In this document: positions 23,635 to 35,165 of the stretch, one piece after another
Layout of the letters: the number at the start of each line of letters is the position of its first letter
How positions within the stretch are numbered: the first letter of the stretch is position 1
Assembly: GCF_964656455.1 (NCBI RefSeq)
Contig: NC_135718.1
Location: 132,787,966-132,851,965, forward strand
Direction of reading: 5' to 3'
Length of the DNA stretch: 64,000 bases
Origin: Halichoerus grypus
Lineage: Eukaryota > Chordata > Mammalia > Carnivora > Phocidae
The notes under the pieces: generated by a model
The model's database searches: none
The model's input: only the letters and a program-made list of their open reading frames with translations
What the model was told of the DNA's origin: nothing
Program-made: the position numbers and the translations under genes

Positions 23635-24250
23635 TATTGAGTTTCTTCTATTCAAGACTACGATGCTCCAGTGATGAACAAAACAGAACTGGTCTCATAG
23701 AAATTAAATTCTAGAAAGGATGACAGATATCAATAAACTAAATATACAATCAGTTATCGGTTTACAATAGTTGCAAAAGAGAAATATAGGTTAGTGTGAG
23801 ATCATAAAATAGAAGAATTGCTGAGTCTCAGAGATGAGGAAAGACTTGCTTGATTGTGGGATTATTAAATTGAAGTTTTAAAGAATGAGTAGAAAGTGAT
23901 ATTGGGTGAATGAGAGCAAATCTTTGTCTGACAAAGAAAATAATAAGGCTGCATGAAGGTTCATATTGGAAATAAGTGTAATTCTAACAACAAAAAAGAG
24001 GGCTTTGATAGCTGTTGTTATAGATCATGAGGAAGGATTTAAAGAATCTGGGTGAAAGAGCAATGGGAAACTATTAGTTTCAAGAAGTGACATGATCAGC
24101 TCTGCATTACAGAATGATATCTATGGATGAAATATTGATGAGAGGAAATTTGTGGGAAGACTGATGATGAGGCTGTTTTGTAAATCCAAGCAAAAGGTGA
24201 TACTAACATGGATTAAGATATTGATAACGTGTCCACTGAAAGGTGATAGA
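23635..24250 (+). repeat. L2 3' region, sense
   Basis: The order is conserved through attgagtttcttctattcaagactacgatgctccagtgatgaacaaaacagaactgg, then attaaattctagaaaggatgacagatatcaataaac, and near the end catgatcagctctgcattacagaatgatatc. This is the L2 3' sequence, strongly decayed. Confidence 0.75.
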
Positions 24251-25274
24251 GAATTGTAAAAATGTCATTCAAAGCTCTGTTACTCCCTAAGTCATATTAA
24301 GGAAAAAGTCTCAGCTTTAATTTCTGGTGTAACCAAATCACACCTTTTCTAGAATATTGTGATGTGCATTAAATCAAAACAAATGAAAAGCTGATTTATT
24401 GTTGTTGTGATATGATCCAACTTTCATGAGTCAAGAATTCCCAAACTTATTTCATTTGAGAATAAAAATGATGTTCAAACAAAGAAAAAAGGCAGATGGC
24501 ATCATTGCTAATCCTCTTCAACTTTACAATAATATGATTCTTGTTTGTGCAATGTGTATAGAAAAAAGAACCCCCCTGGTTTTTCTGATTTATTGAAACT
24601 CTCAAAATCCAACAAGCTGGATTAAGACTGTTGAAAAAGCCTAAGGTGTCAAGGGACTTTGTGTATTGTAGCATGGAGACTCTGCTTGTCAGATGTCTCA
24701 ACTATAATGAAAAGTAACGCTAGCGTGACAAAAATGGTATTGTTGATGTTTATAATGCCCCTGGGACTAGATGTCTAATGCAAACATACCACACAATTCC
24801 CTCTCCAAATAATTTGTTTTTAAAATCAATGCTTTCAGGAAACTAGGCAGTTTTTTGATGTAAGTTTCCTTAATGTTCTAATTAACTGCATAATTAACAA
24901 AAAGTATTGAGAATATATTTTAGCACTTTTAACTTACAGAAATCAATATGACATACTTGTTTAGAGAATGTCTTCTTTTTAATAGGAATATACAATTTAT
25001 ATATTGTCATATAAGAATTATTGATATCTTTGCCAGAGACACATTATTATTATTTATTCTGAATCCCAACATTTATGGTATATTGAAAGAAGACTGCTAA
25101 AACTTATATGTATTGTCAATACATTCCCTTTTATGTAGAGAATTTGAAATAAGGTCCTAAAAGGATATCTAGTGGTGTATGATCTGGTATGCATGATCAC
25201 TACAGCAATAAGGAAAATTTAAAAAGCAAAATATGACAAGTTGAAAGCAAAGAGTGGGGCTTTTAAGTTTAAAG
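24251..25274. other. Unassigned AT-rich sequence
   Basis: No gene or confidently named repeat is seen. The 84-aa minus-strand frame at 24447-24701 has no recognised motif. Confidence 0.5.
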
Positions 25275-25287
25275 AAGTTTTATTCTG

Positions 25288-25476
25288 GGGGTGCCTGAGT
25301 GGCTCAGTTCGTTAAGTGGCTGACTCCTGGTTTTGGTTCAGGTCATAATCTCAGGGTCCTGGGATGGAGCCCTGCGACAGGCTCCCTGCTCATCTGGGAG
25401 TCCACTTGAGGATTCCCTCTCTCCCTTTCCTGCACGTGCTCTCTCTCTAAAATAAATAAATCTTTTTTAAAAAGAA
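25288..25476 (+). mobile_element. Can-SINE, older subtype
   Basis: The head is ggggtgcctgagtggctcag, the body has ggttttggttcaggtcataatctcagggtcctggg, and the tail is aaaataaataaatctttttt. The flanks aagttttattctg (25275-25287) and aagtttattctg (25477-25488) form the target duplication. Confidence 0.94.
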
Positions 25477-25499
25477 AAGTTTATTCTGTCAATATTAAA

Positions 25500-26422
25500 A
25501 AAAGCAAGTATTTGCTTTTAGAGAGAATAATTTATACACGTACACTTTCAAGTGCATAACTTTCATTTTTGGATTTTTAAAGGTACCAGTGTTCATTAAT
25601 ATGTAGACACTAAGTGTGCCTTGCTTAGAGAGGCCCTGTTTGGAAAGGCTGCTAAATAAAAGCTTAAGAAGTAACAAACTGATTATTCCCAGGCTTAAGA
25701 AGCCTCAATTTAGCAGTCAAGGGCTTCCGTAGTTGCTCTGTGATGTTGCTGAGAACCCAAAGATCCTAATATTCTGTTCATATCTTCATCATGTAGCTTT
25801 AAGCCAATGTTTCCATATGACTGAGAGTCTAAGCACTACCTTAAGATTCCAGGCAGGAGTAAAGAAAAAAGTGAAAACCAAAAAACCAAAAGCTAAAAAC
25901 CAAAAACAAAGAGGGCCTTACAAGCGGAGTCCCTCTTATTAAAATGCCATCTTAAATGCCCCAATGGCATCTGCTTTTTTTTCTTTTTCTTTTTAAGACC
26001 ATACCTAGCCAAAGGTAGACAGGACAGGGGTTTTATATATTGAAACTTCTATACTAAGGGAAGGCTTGGAAATAAGGCCTGAGCATAGTTTTGAGTGGTC
26101 AATCCACAGAGTTTGCCATAGAGCCTTTGTGTTTTTTCTTCAGACAAAAAAGGAGAAAGTACTGGAAGGCAGGTAATATTTATACAGCATCTAAAATGTG
26201 ACAATATAAAAGGAAGGGGGAGAACTACAGGAGAGAGGCTACATCAACAAAATTCCAGAAATGAAAAATATAAAAATGGATGGTTAATGACTTAACCATA
26301 CGCAGAAATCTGAAACCTGAGCTTCTAGGGAGGAAAGTCAATAAGAAATAAGTAAATTGTGGCTGCGGAATTCTGGAATGTCTCAGGAATGAGATTTATA
26401 GTTACTTCAGGTGAGAATGAGT
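25500..26422. other. Unassigned sequence with A-rich tract
   Basis: An A-rich aaaaacc-type tract lies at 25862-25912. No gene or other repeat is recognised. Confidence 0.5.
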
Positions 26423-26749
26423 GGGGCACCTGGGTGGCTCAGTTGGTTAAGTGTCCAACTCTTGGTTTTGGTTCATGTCTTGATTTCAGGGTCCTGAGAC
26501 TGAGCCCCAGATCTCTTCTGTGTTGAGTGCAGAGTCTGCTCAAGATTTTCTCTCCCTCTCCCCCTCTCCCCCACTCTCAGGAAGGAGAGAAAGAGCACAT
26601 GAACAGGTGGAGGGGCAGTGGGAGAAGGAGAGGGACAAGCAGACTCCCCACCAAGCGTGGAGCCCGACTTGGGGCTCAATCCCAGGACCCTGAGATCATG
26701 ACCTGAGCCTAAGTCAGATGCTTAACCAACTGAGCCACCCAGGCGCCCC
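26423..26749. mobile_element. Tail-to-tail pair of inverted Can-SINEs
   Basis: Positions 26423 to about 26578 read as a sense SINE (ggggcacctgggtggctcagttgg through the CT-rich middle) that stops before its A-rich tail. From about 26582 to 26749 the sequence is an antisense SINE from its GA-rich middle to gagccacccaggcgcccc, again without a tail. The two are fused in the CT/GA region, giving a nearly spacer-free inverted repeat with arms of about 150 bp and moderate divergence. The arms are not identical, so they are probably different copies joined by deletion rather than a fold-back copy. Confidence 0.92.
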
Positions 26750-26984
26750 TGGCTTACACTCTTATACTCCATCTAATTAATACATGATCCTTTACCATGT
26801 GGACTTGGTTCTATTATCTGACTGAAACAATTATTAAGAAGTCTCAGGTTATATTAGTGTCCCCATTTTATCCAGTGAATGAAACTGAAAATCAGACTTG
26901 CTGCCCTCAACTTGAGGAGGGTCCTTGTCAAACACATACCAATAAACGAATGTGCCTACCTAGATTGCACCTTGTAGAACCGCA

Positions 26985-27245
26985 GTGGGTTTAAGAGATT
27001 TGCACTTGAATTCCTGAAATTCTTTCTTCCAGCTTGTGATATTGGGGCAATTACTTAATCTCCTTAGAGTATTTTTTCTTTTTTTAAAGTAGTCTCTACA
27101 CTCACAGCCCTGAGATCAAGACCTGAGGTAAAATCAAGAGTTAGATGCTTAACTGACTGAGCCACCCAGGTGCCCCTCTTTATTTTCTTATAGAACAAAA
27201 TACTGCCTGCATAGACAAGTTGTGAGGATCTAATGGTATTTTTTT
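26985..27245 (+). repeat. MIR, sense, interrupted by a SINE
   Basis: The segment gcacttgaattcctgaaattc...tattggggcaattacttaatctccttag is followed, beyond a SINE, by gcctgcatagacaagttgtgaggatctaatgg. Together they follow the MIR order. Confidence 0.6.
27080..27176 (-). mobile_element. Can-SINE with internal deletion, antisense
   Basis: A T run plus aaagtagtctctacactcacagccctgagatcaagacc and the end gactgagccacccaggtgcccc are present. The GA-rich middle is missing, leaving about 100 bp. It sits inside the MIR. Confidence 0.85.
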
Positions 27246-27249
27246 AGGA

Positions 27250-28639
27250 AGATGTCAAACTGCCTTTTCCTGTGGCCTCAGAGTTTTAATTGATGCCCTT
27301 TTATTAATGACAATGGGTGTTAATTACCCACACATTCAAAAGAGAGATGTTGGACACCTCCTGGCAGGACTCTCTAAAAAAGTGACCAAACATTATCTTT
27401 TTTTTTTTGCCAATTGATTCTTTTTTTTTTTTTTAATTCATTGTTTGCATATCGTTTGAAGAAGATATCTGGAGTTCTCCTGCTATTATAGGTAGGTGTG
27501 AAGGCTGCTATGAAAGCAAGCCGCTCTTGCATAAATATGGGTGCAAGGAGAGTGAACCCATGATCAAAGGGCTCAAGCTCAAGCTGGGTTATATTCATCC
27601 TGAAATGACCTTGCCCAAGGGCTTGCCGGAATGGGTTATGTGCGGGCACAAGATGCTTGTTTTCCGAACACGATGTTTCACTACTTTTTTTTTCTTTTCT
27701 TTGATAGCTCTATATAAAGAAACTTTATTTTTTCACTTTTGTAACAATGCAGCATAACATAAAGTACTAACTTCCAGGTTTTTGCACCATAGAGTTAAGG
27801 TTAATATTTAATCTCTAAATTAAAATGACCAAGTTGAATCAGATGGACACTTGATTTTAAAACAAAATGAAACTTTACCAAACTTCTATTTTTGAAATGA
27901 TGCTGATTCCTCAAATAAAATGGGAATTCACACTTGATTCCCAGTGACCATGATATAGCAGTAGAAATCTTAAACCAAAAGTGGACTATATAAGTTTCAG
28001 TGAATATATATTATGTCTTTTCTTTAAAAATTAATCCATTGCACTTTCATTTCCTTCTTCCAACAGTTTTTCATAAATGGGAAAAATAAGCCAGTTTTTA
28101 GAAAGGTTGTTCCTTCAAAAAGAAAAAAGTACTTGAAGTTAGGGATCATTTTTTGATTGTTTTTTATATCATTCACAGTTGAATCATGTAGGATAGCTCA
28201 ATATGAGGTTGTTGATTCAATGGTCTGTGGAAATTTATCAGCCTTCTGCTGATATTGATGTTAATATCTTGCCAAGATGATTCACATAAGAAGCCATGCA
28301 TATATGATTTTAAGTCTCGCATTTTAGTCCTGAGCCAAGTGATGAAGCAATATGAATCCAATCTTATCACTAGCATAATGGTAAATATTGGATATGAAAT
28401 GAAAATTTTAATCTCATTAATTTTAGAGATCATGATGTGCACTATAAAAATATTGCTTTAATTAATCAAACTGTATTTCAGACAATGTGAATACAGTTTT
28501 CACTCTAATTACACAAAGTTTATAGAGGATAAAATGCCAGATGAAGTTCATGTTGCTCATTCATAGAATGCTTTTTTTTTTTAATGAAATATCATTTATT
28601 TTAAAGTGAAAGAGAAGAAAATGAACATTTAAAGAGTTC
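27250..28639. other. Unassigned sequence, including a GC-richer island
   Basis: Most is AT-rich and unrecognised. Positions about 27480-27680 are GC-richer and carry open frames on both strands (27374-27649 minus, 27527-27757 plus) with no protein family I can recognise. T runs flank it at 27401-27409 and 27421-27434. Confidence 0.5.
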
Positions 28640-28790
28640 CCAATAGTTTTTATAAACACTTCTTTTCAAGACTCATAATATTACAAGCAAGATTATATTA
28701 TTTCCATTTTACAGATAAGAGATTTAAGCCTCATGAATTAAATGATTTGTCCAAATCAAACTGGTAATAGGTGATTTAACAAGATGAAAC
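28640..28790 (-). repeat. MIR, antisense
   Basis: The order ttatttccattttacagataagagatttaagcctcatgaattaaatgatttgtcc follows the antisense MIR core. Confidence 0.65.
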
Positions 28791-28799
28791 AGTAATTTT

Positions 28800-29677
28800 T
28801 TCAGGCTCCAAATACCATCTATGGTTTTTCCTACATTATTACGTGTTCTTGAAGTTAAAGAGATATAAGTGAGAATGGAGTTATAATCACAAATTCAGGA
28901 TTAATCAATATCTCCGCAGCCAAAAAAAAAGGGATGTGAAGAACTAATTATTAGGACAATATGCCCTGGTGTTGATAAAGCAAGGCCGAGCTGGTACTGA
29001 TACACATGGGTCCTGTGAAGAAAAAAGTGAAGAGCAAAGAAGAATTTCACAGAAAAGGAGATTTGAAATCCAACTGTCCTCAGTTCACAGCACAGCTCTA
29101 CTTTGATGGTAAATAGCTTAGCATTATCACCTGCTCTCCCAGTCCTGCGACAGTCTGAAGGTATATTACTAACACCCAGAAACATGTGCTAAATTAATTT
29201 TTACTCATCAATTTCCTATATATTCCATGACATAATAGCCCAACCGAAGCTGATGGGTTATCATGTGCTGCTTTTATTTTAATATATTGGTGACCATAAT
29301 CTCAGTGCTTGGCAGTGTAACGCAATTTGATACGAAGCACAGGGAATAATTGGCCTCTTGGATGTCTAGTATCATCTCACACACAATATGCTATCCATCC
29401 TCACATGGGCTTTGTCTGGCATTATGACCTTGTAGGTCATTCTTGCCCTTTCAATTTGTGTTTCAGATTTTTTTTTTCTTCCGATGTATTAGGGTACACA
29501 TCATTTCCCTGAGTAGAATCTCATTTTATTATTTTTGATTCCTTACTTCTCTGTTCTCTACCTTGTTGGCTCCAGGTATTTGCAAGACACAATAGTCAGT
29601 AATTTGAACTCTGTGTGCCTGAAAGTGAAGAATCAGGATAATTACTTTAATACTTTCAGCTCTAATTTAAATTTCAG
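28800..29677. other. Unassigned non-coding sequence
   Basis: No gene or named repeat was found. The 94-aa minus-strand frame (28901-29185) shows no motif. Confidence 0.5.
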
Positions 29678-29679
29678 TA

Positions 29680-30017
29680 CAGCCAACCCTCGAATAACAC
29701 AGGTTTGAACTGTGCAGGTCCACTTATATGCAGATTATTATTATTATTTTTTTGACACATTACTGTAAATGTATTTTTTCTTCCTTATGATTTTCTTAAA
29801 ATTTTCTTTAGCTTAGCTTATTGTAAGAATATATAGTATATAATACATATAACATGCAAAGTATGTATAATTGGCTATGTTATTGGCAAGGCTTCTGGCC
29901 TAATATTAAGCTATTAGTCATTAAATCTGGGGGGGAGTCAAAAGTTATATGTAGATTTTTGACTGCATGGCAGGGGTGTTGACACCCCTAACCCCTGTGT
30001 TGTTCAAGAGTCAACTG
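29680..30017 (+). mobile_element. Tigger-like (pogo) DNA transposon, internally deleted
   Basis: The left end cagccaaccctcgaataacacaggtttgaactg is the approximate reverse complement of the right end, which closes with cccctgtgttgttcaagagtcaactg. Both ends abut TA (29678-29679 and 30018-30019), the expected mariner-superfamily target duplication. It is 338 bp with no transposase. The ends resemble the Tigger7/MER44 group. Confidence 0.8.
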
Positions 30018-30169
30018 TAATTGGCAATTGCAATCTGAAGTTAGAAATTTGGTATAATACCCCTGAAAATGAATACATTGCTCAAATGTAGCCATTTCTT
30101 TGTAAGTTCCCCTATCTGGCCCATAGGAAGTAATCAATAAATGTAATTCATGTATTTCCTCTCACTAAA

Positions 30170-30880
30170 CATATATCAACTTGCCACCATAAGCCAGGAA
30201 GTGAGCCTAGTGTTCAGATTTCAATAATAAGCTTATTGTCAACTGTAGGAAAAAACAGTAGTGATATTCAATTGAAGAAATGTTATTGAGATCAATTGTA
30301 CAAAGAGAAATATGCAGTTCTATGAAAACATAAGTGGGTAGGGGACTTACCTGTCATTTTCAAGATAAGGTCCTCTGAAACGCTGATAGTTATCTGAGAT
30401 TTGAAACAAGAGTAGGAATTCCCTAGGGTCTGGGATGTGCTATGGTAGAAGATGAGGTTACACAGGACAGAGTGGAATATGCAGGAGAAGACAAACATGT
30501 CACAGGGAAGGGAGCATAGAATATTTGTGGAATTGAAGAGAAAGGCTAGTGTCAGAGGGTGGTTAATAGGACCTGGAACGGGATTGGGAAGGTGGTTATA
30601 GTCCAGATGAGTCAGACATGTCCAGTCCATCGAACACTTGGGTCTTTTATCTCAAAGGATTAGAAAGTCATCAAAGTGTTTCAATTATGTTGATGGTGTT
30701 TCAGGGAGGACATGATGATATTTAACTTTAGAAACCATCATTTGTCTACAGAATTTACAAAAGACTAGAAAGGGGTCAGAATTGACAGAAGAGTATTTGG
30801 CCAGAGGAAGCAGTAGCTTTGGGGGCCATGACTCCTCTGAAGCTAGAGGGAGAGAGAAGGCAGGGGTTGGAGAAGTAACT
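30170..30880 (+). repeat. L2 3' region, sense
   Basis: The words taagccaggaagtgagcctagtgttcagatttc, gtgctatggtagaagatgagg, aggattagaaagtcatcaaagtgtttc and aggacatgatgatatttaactttagaaaccatc follow the L2 3' order. A 112-aa minus-strand frame (30292-30630) inside it is chance. Confidence 0.65.
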
Positions 30881-31024
30881 AGGAGGTAAAATTCACAGTA
30901 TTTGGTGTTGGTTTGGTTGTTTCAATAAACACAATATAGAAGCAATATAATGCAAAAAGTTATAATTATATCAAAACTGTTACTCCTATATTGGATCATA
31001 CAAAGTAAGGCTAGTATTTATATA

Positions 31025-31215
31025 ATACTTATTATTCCAGCAACATATATTAACTCACAAAAATGCTAAGAGAAAAACCTTATCATGCCAATTTTATAGG
31101 TGATTACTAAGGCACAGAAAGGTTAAGTAAGTTGTCCCATGTCTGAGAGCTAATAAAGGGTAAAAGTATAGCTGGTAATTGACAGAGCTCTGATTCAAAT
31201 AAAGAAGTATGTTTC
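31025..31215 (-). repeat. MIR, antisense
   Basis: The phrase gccaattttataggtgattactaaggcacagaaaggttaagtaagttgtcccatgtctgagagctaataaagg is a recognisable antisense MIR core. A CCTG/CCTT-rich stretch follows at 31275-31303. Confidence 0.75.
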
Positions 31216-31404
31216 CAGGTTGAATGCTCTTGATCTGCATTCCACTCCCTGTCTAGCTATTTCACACCTCAGTTCTGCCTGCCTGCATGCCTTCCTGCCT
31301 TCCTCTTTTGATAAACATTGAGACTATTTTCTACGTCAAGCAATTTATTAAGTCCTCTTGTTCTGAGAACTAATATGTAACATGCAGTATTCTAGTTGTT
31401 CTAT

Positions 31405-31930
31405 AAATGAGCCAGAGATGGTTTCTGTATATTGGCCCTATGGTTACTTTGCGTAGCAGGCTGGGACCTGCTCATTCAAAAGCTTGCTGGTGCCAAACTC
31501 AGATTTTTACATATCCAATTATTTTAAAAATAACCCAAACAAGCAGATTTTTAGCTTTCAGAGCCTACCAGCCTTTGCATCTCCCACAAAAACTCAGCCC
31601 ACATCTGCCAGTCATTGATAAGGTAGGAACCAGTGGTTATAAGACACCAAACTGCTGCTGCCGTTTGGGGTTCTCTGACCCAAAGAATCCCCACCAAGCT
31701 ACTGAGTGGCATCAGCTGGACACAAAAGCCCCCTCTCCAATCCTTCTCTCCCTTGCCCTCCTCTTTCTTGGTACTGGCCTCCAGAACTATAGCCTCTGTG
31801 GGGTCTCATACAGGACTCCTCCCACCCCACCCTACCCCAAATCATGCAAACCTGTCAAAATGTCACCCAAATAAAGTTCACTGTGTGCTATTGTTGCTGG
31901 TGGTCATATTTTTCCATCGATCAGCCCGCA
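31405..31930 (+). mobile_element. Probable 5' LTR of a degraded endogenous retrovirus
   Basis: The segment has an LTR-like plan: a pyrimidine-rich region at 31728-31770, the polyadenylation signal aataaa at 31870-31875, then a GT-rich stretch. Positions about 31665-31927 align in order with 36055-36268. Shared words are gccccctct at 31728 and 36106, and atagcctctg at 31789 and 36161. Both copies are in the same orientation. Exact LTR ends and a primer-binding site were not identified. The 155-aa and 142-aa open frames (31407-32061) run through this LTR and are not genes. Confidence 0.5.
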
Positions 31931-33838
31931 AACAATCAATTGGCAAAACAATCCTGAATGGCCTTAAGTTGTTGGGCCTTAGAACTTGGAACAGCTCAGT
32001 GTTGGTTTGGTGTGGCATCTCTCTGTGCTGTTCCATACTCCATATTGTTATGCTTCCCTGATGTGCGTCATTAGCCAGGTCAACAGGTAGCATGCACCAT
32101 TTGAGTAAACCCGTGCCATTGGAACTGATCTTTGGGATCAGAGGTGCCAAGCTGCTCAAGGTTGATGTGCACACCTGAGTGCCCCCCTAGGCAGATACTG
32201 GACGTTGTAAGGCCTGTGGGCCTGAAAAGAAAAGGCAGAAAACAGTAGACCAGAATGAGCTACATATAGCAGGTGAGATCCTTGTGGCTAGCTGAGGATT
32301 TGGGATACTCTGAAGGAAGAGGCTGTCCTCCTCTCTGGGGAACCTTATCAGAGGTAAATGAGTGATAAGGCGGAGATGCCAGGCCAAGGCTGGTCTCCTA
32401 AGCTCTGTAAACAGCTGGCTTGCCTTTGCAGTTCTCACACTGGGATTGGTTGTTGTGCGATGGTGTCATTCTATCCCATTCTTGGAGTGATATCCAGGAC
32501 CCAACCCTTGGATTGAACCAGTTAAAGCATTGATTAAAGTGACCAGAGGCAAGGAGGTTTATATTCCTGCCCCTCTCAGGACTCGGAAGGTGATATCCTA
32601 CTGAACAATGCACAATGGGTCTTGCTCACAGCTGCTTCTCACCAGGATGCACCCTGGAGGGGTCGCGGGTACTTAAACTCCAAGGGAAGACAGGGTAGAA
32701 CCCTCGGGAAGAGAACTGGTGCCCGTTAGTGGACAACATCACACAATACCGCCATGATAATCGTGAGGATAACTTACTCTGCTTTGTGGGTAACCCTCAC
32801 AAAGAAAAACAGAAAAAGCAAAAGGGAAGTGTCAGAAAGAAAAGACCAGTTTTCATTTGAAGCAAAAAAAGTATCCCCTCTCTCACTCTGAGGCCTAGCC
32901 TCTTTTTTAAGGACGGGACCCAGGACACAAATATAAAAGGGTCTGCCTGGCTATGTAGAATGTATCTGACAGAGAGCAAGCTTTACCTAATAGGGGCTGC
33001 AATTAAACTATTGGCTGGCCTAGTAAAGATGAAAAAATGGTGAACATACCAAAGGATCTCCATAATTTGTCTGGAAGAGGGGAATGAACACCAAAGGAGG
33101 CTTTGGACCTCAGTCCACATATACCTTGTTAATGTGGACTTTTTATGCCTTGGAAGGCTGCCCACCCTACAATAGGCCCCATAAAGGCCCAGGCCAACTG
33201 TCAGTGGAAAGCATTAGACAAGGCCAAAGATCCCCTCCATCAGCTATTGCAGTTAGGCTTATCAGGTAACAGACAGCATTCAGCATGATGACTTGCCGGT
33301 CTGGAGGAAGCTGAATTGAGTCCTGAGTCCATCCAGTTCTTAAAGCCTCTTTTCTTAGGAATGATGGTTAATGTTAAAGCAGTTCAAAAGCCATTGCTGC
33401 CCTGGATTTAATAGAAACTCGTGTAAGACAACCTCCAAATCAAGTGTTGCCTGTTAACAACAAACAATACCTCGCCTGGCCTAAATCAATACTAGTATCA
33501 ACAGAGAGAACATACTCCCATCATAGGCCAAACAAACCACCTCAAACCATTTATGCATGGACTCTAAAATAATAAGAGAGGTTATATTAGACCCTAAGGG
33601 GCATGCGGGTCCCAAATTGAATGATCTTTGGTATATCAATGGAGCAATTACAGTTCTTACTATGGTTAGATTACAGTTGGCATCAGGAGTCTACTTGGAG
33701 ACAACCCTACCTTCCATTCCTGCCATCTCCTCAGCCAGTGGCTGAGGGGGATCCAGCTGGTCCTTCCTGGTAGACAATCTCCCTTTTACCACATTAACTG
33801 TAGTTTGTGCTCCAAAAAAATAAATAACACTGGCTGGC
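31931..33838 (+). mobile_element. Retroviral internal sequence, leader/gag region, degraded
   Basis: The region between the probable LTR and the protease remnant is GC-richer than its surroundings and has no SINE or L1. I cannot recognise individual gag domains. It is assigned to the provirus by position. The short open frames on both strands (such as 33557-33745 plus) are interrupted and not supported as genes. Confidence 0.4.
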
Positions 33839-33839
33839 T

Positions 33840-34285
33840 CTGTTGGACATTGGTGCCCAGATCTTGCTGATCACAGAAAGCCTTCATGCTTTATGGGATC
33901 CAACTCCTCCCAGTCAGTACTGCCTGGTGGGAACTAGTAAACTTCCCATTATGGTAAACATTCCATAGTACCACTAAGGCAAAACACTGAAAGGTTACAG
34001 TGTCTTAGCTTAGTTATAGAAAGGGTACTGATTCCTACCAGTTCATCTTTCAGTTCCCTGGTGTGGCCTGTGCTTCATGCCAGCTACTAATGAGTGGAGG
34101 CTAACTACAGATCATCAAGAGTTAAACAAGGCTGTTCCCTCTACTAGGTATACTTACTTCAATGGATGACATTCAGAAGAAACATGAATAAATGGTTAGG
34201 CATTGTAGACTTGGCTAATGCATTCTGAGGTTAACTTGCCAGGAGCTATGACTGTTCGTCTTGGGCAGACAGAGTGGCAATTATT
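33840..34285 (+). pseudogene. Retroviral protease and reverse transcriptase remnant (pro-pol)
   Basis: In the frame starting at 33840 the residues LLDIGAQ appear, an aspartic-protease active site with isoleucine where threonine is usual. That frame stops at 33966. At 34092-34136 the residues EWRLTTDHQELNKAV resemble the N-terminal fingers of a retroviral reverse transcriptase. DLANAF follows in a shifted frame at 34208-34225, carrying the first catalytic Asp region. GQTEWQLL near 34258-34281 matches the next block. The second catalytic motif and RNase H are absent. There are several stops and at least one frameshift. The reading stops abruptly near 34285, where the strand of the retroviral sequence switches. 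Confidence 0.7.
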
Positions 34286-34304
34286 GTAGAGCCTGCTGCC
34301 ATTG

Positions 34305-35165
34305 ACTGTTATGGAAAACTTGCCCTTTTTGTATACATATTATGCTCTATACACTGCCTTCCTTGTATATAGTAACTGGGAGGCCGGGAGGAGACACAGA
34401 GTAAAGTGCCCTTGGCCACTCGGCTAGTGCAATTTTTTTCCACTTCAATAAATGGTGCTTCCACTGGAGAAGGAGAGAGATTATTATAATTAATAGAAAA
34501 AAAAAAGGCCAATAGTTATAAGGGTGTACATTGTTGGCAGGGGTTACATTTATCATCATCCTAGGGGTTAGTAAGAACTACAATTTTATCTCTGTAATGC
34601 TGTAGACTGTGCTGGTATTGGCTCTGAATTATAGCATCTTTGATTTGATTGCACCAATCAAGAGCATTGCAGTATTAGCTGAGTGTTCCATCAGTGAGAC
34701 TTGATAGGTAGTGACCCATTGTGCTGTTTGTTTGATGGCACCAGTTAATGATAGTGTGTTTTGTTTTGCTGATTTGAAGTTAAATTTGGCCCATAGAGGC
34801 ATCTTAGAGGGCATCTATGATTCACAAGGTATATTTAAGAGCCTGGCTTAGCTGGCAATGGGTGCTGCTGGTAGAAGTAGGATAGAAGAAGGAGTTGATG
34901 TCTGTGGTCATGTTAGTATGATAGACTGACCTGAATAGCCAACCCATTGTCCCCAGTCAGACTCGTGTTCTTTGTCTCCCTGTGGTGTGCACTGGCATGT
35001 CGTTTCCAGACATATCTTGTCAGCAGTGCAGTGTAAATGACCAAGGCTGGACTACACACCAGCGGATGTGTAGCTGACACTGGCAAGGGTAGGAACTTCT
35101 CATGTAAGGAAGAGGGACAGCAGCACAGTAGAAGTTAAAGTTGGAGGTCATCTGATCTTACCCTC
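34305..35165 (-). pseudogene. Envelope-like retroviral remnant, minus strand
   Basis: On the minus strand, interrupted frames occur in an order suggesting an envelope gene. A cysteine-containing stretch lies at about 35060-34930 (includes ICLETTCQCTPQGDKE). A hydrophilic, Gln/Thr-rich stretch follows at 34814-34629. A membrane-span-like segment, YWPFFFLLIIIISLLL, lies near the start of the frame at 34559-34347, with a basic, Lys-rich stretch after it. I do not recognise the family, and the assignment rests on layout next to an integrase remnant upstream on the same strand. Stops interrupt every part. It could instead be other retroviral sequence. Confidence 0.4.

Noticed and set aside
25735..25942. 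Lys-rich 69-aa open frame that might be a ribosomal-type pseudogene
   Set aside because: The Lys-rich part is translation of an A-rich low-complexity tract, and the rest matches no protein I recognise.
30292..30630. 112-aa minus-strand open frame
   Set aside because: It lies inside an L2 relic and shows no recognised motif.
31407..32061. Two overlapping plus-strand open frames of 155 and 142 aa
   Set aside because: They run through the LTR-like segment with its polyadenylation signal, overlap each other in different frames and show no domain.
34305..35165. An intact envelope gene that might be retained for host use
   Set aside because: Every frame is interrupted by stops and no continuous reading beyond about 70 codons exists.
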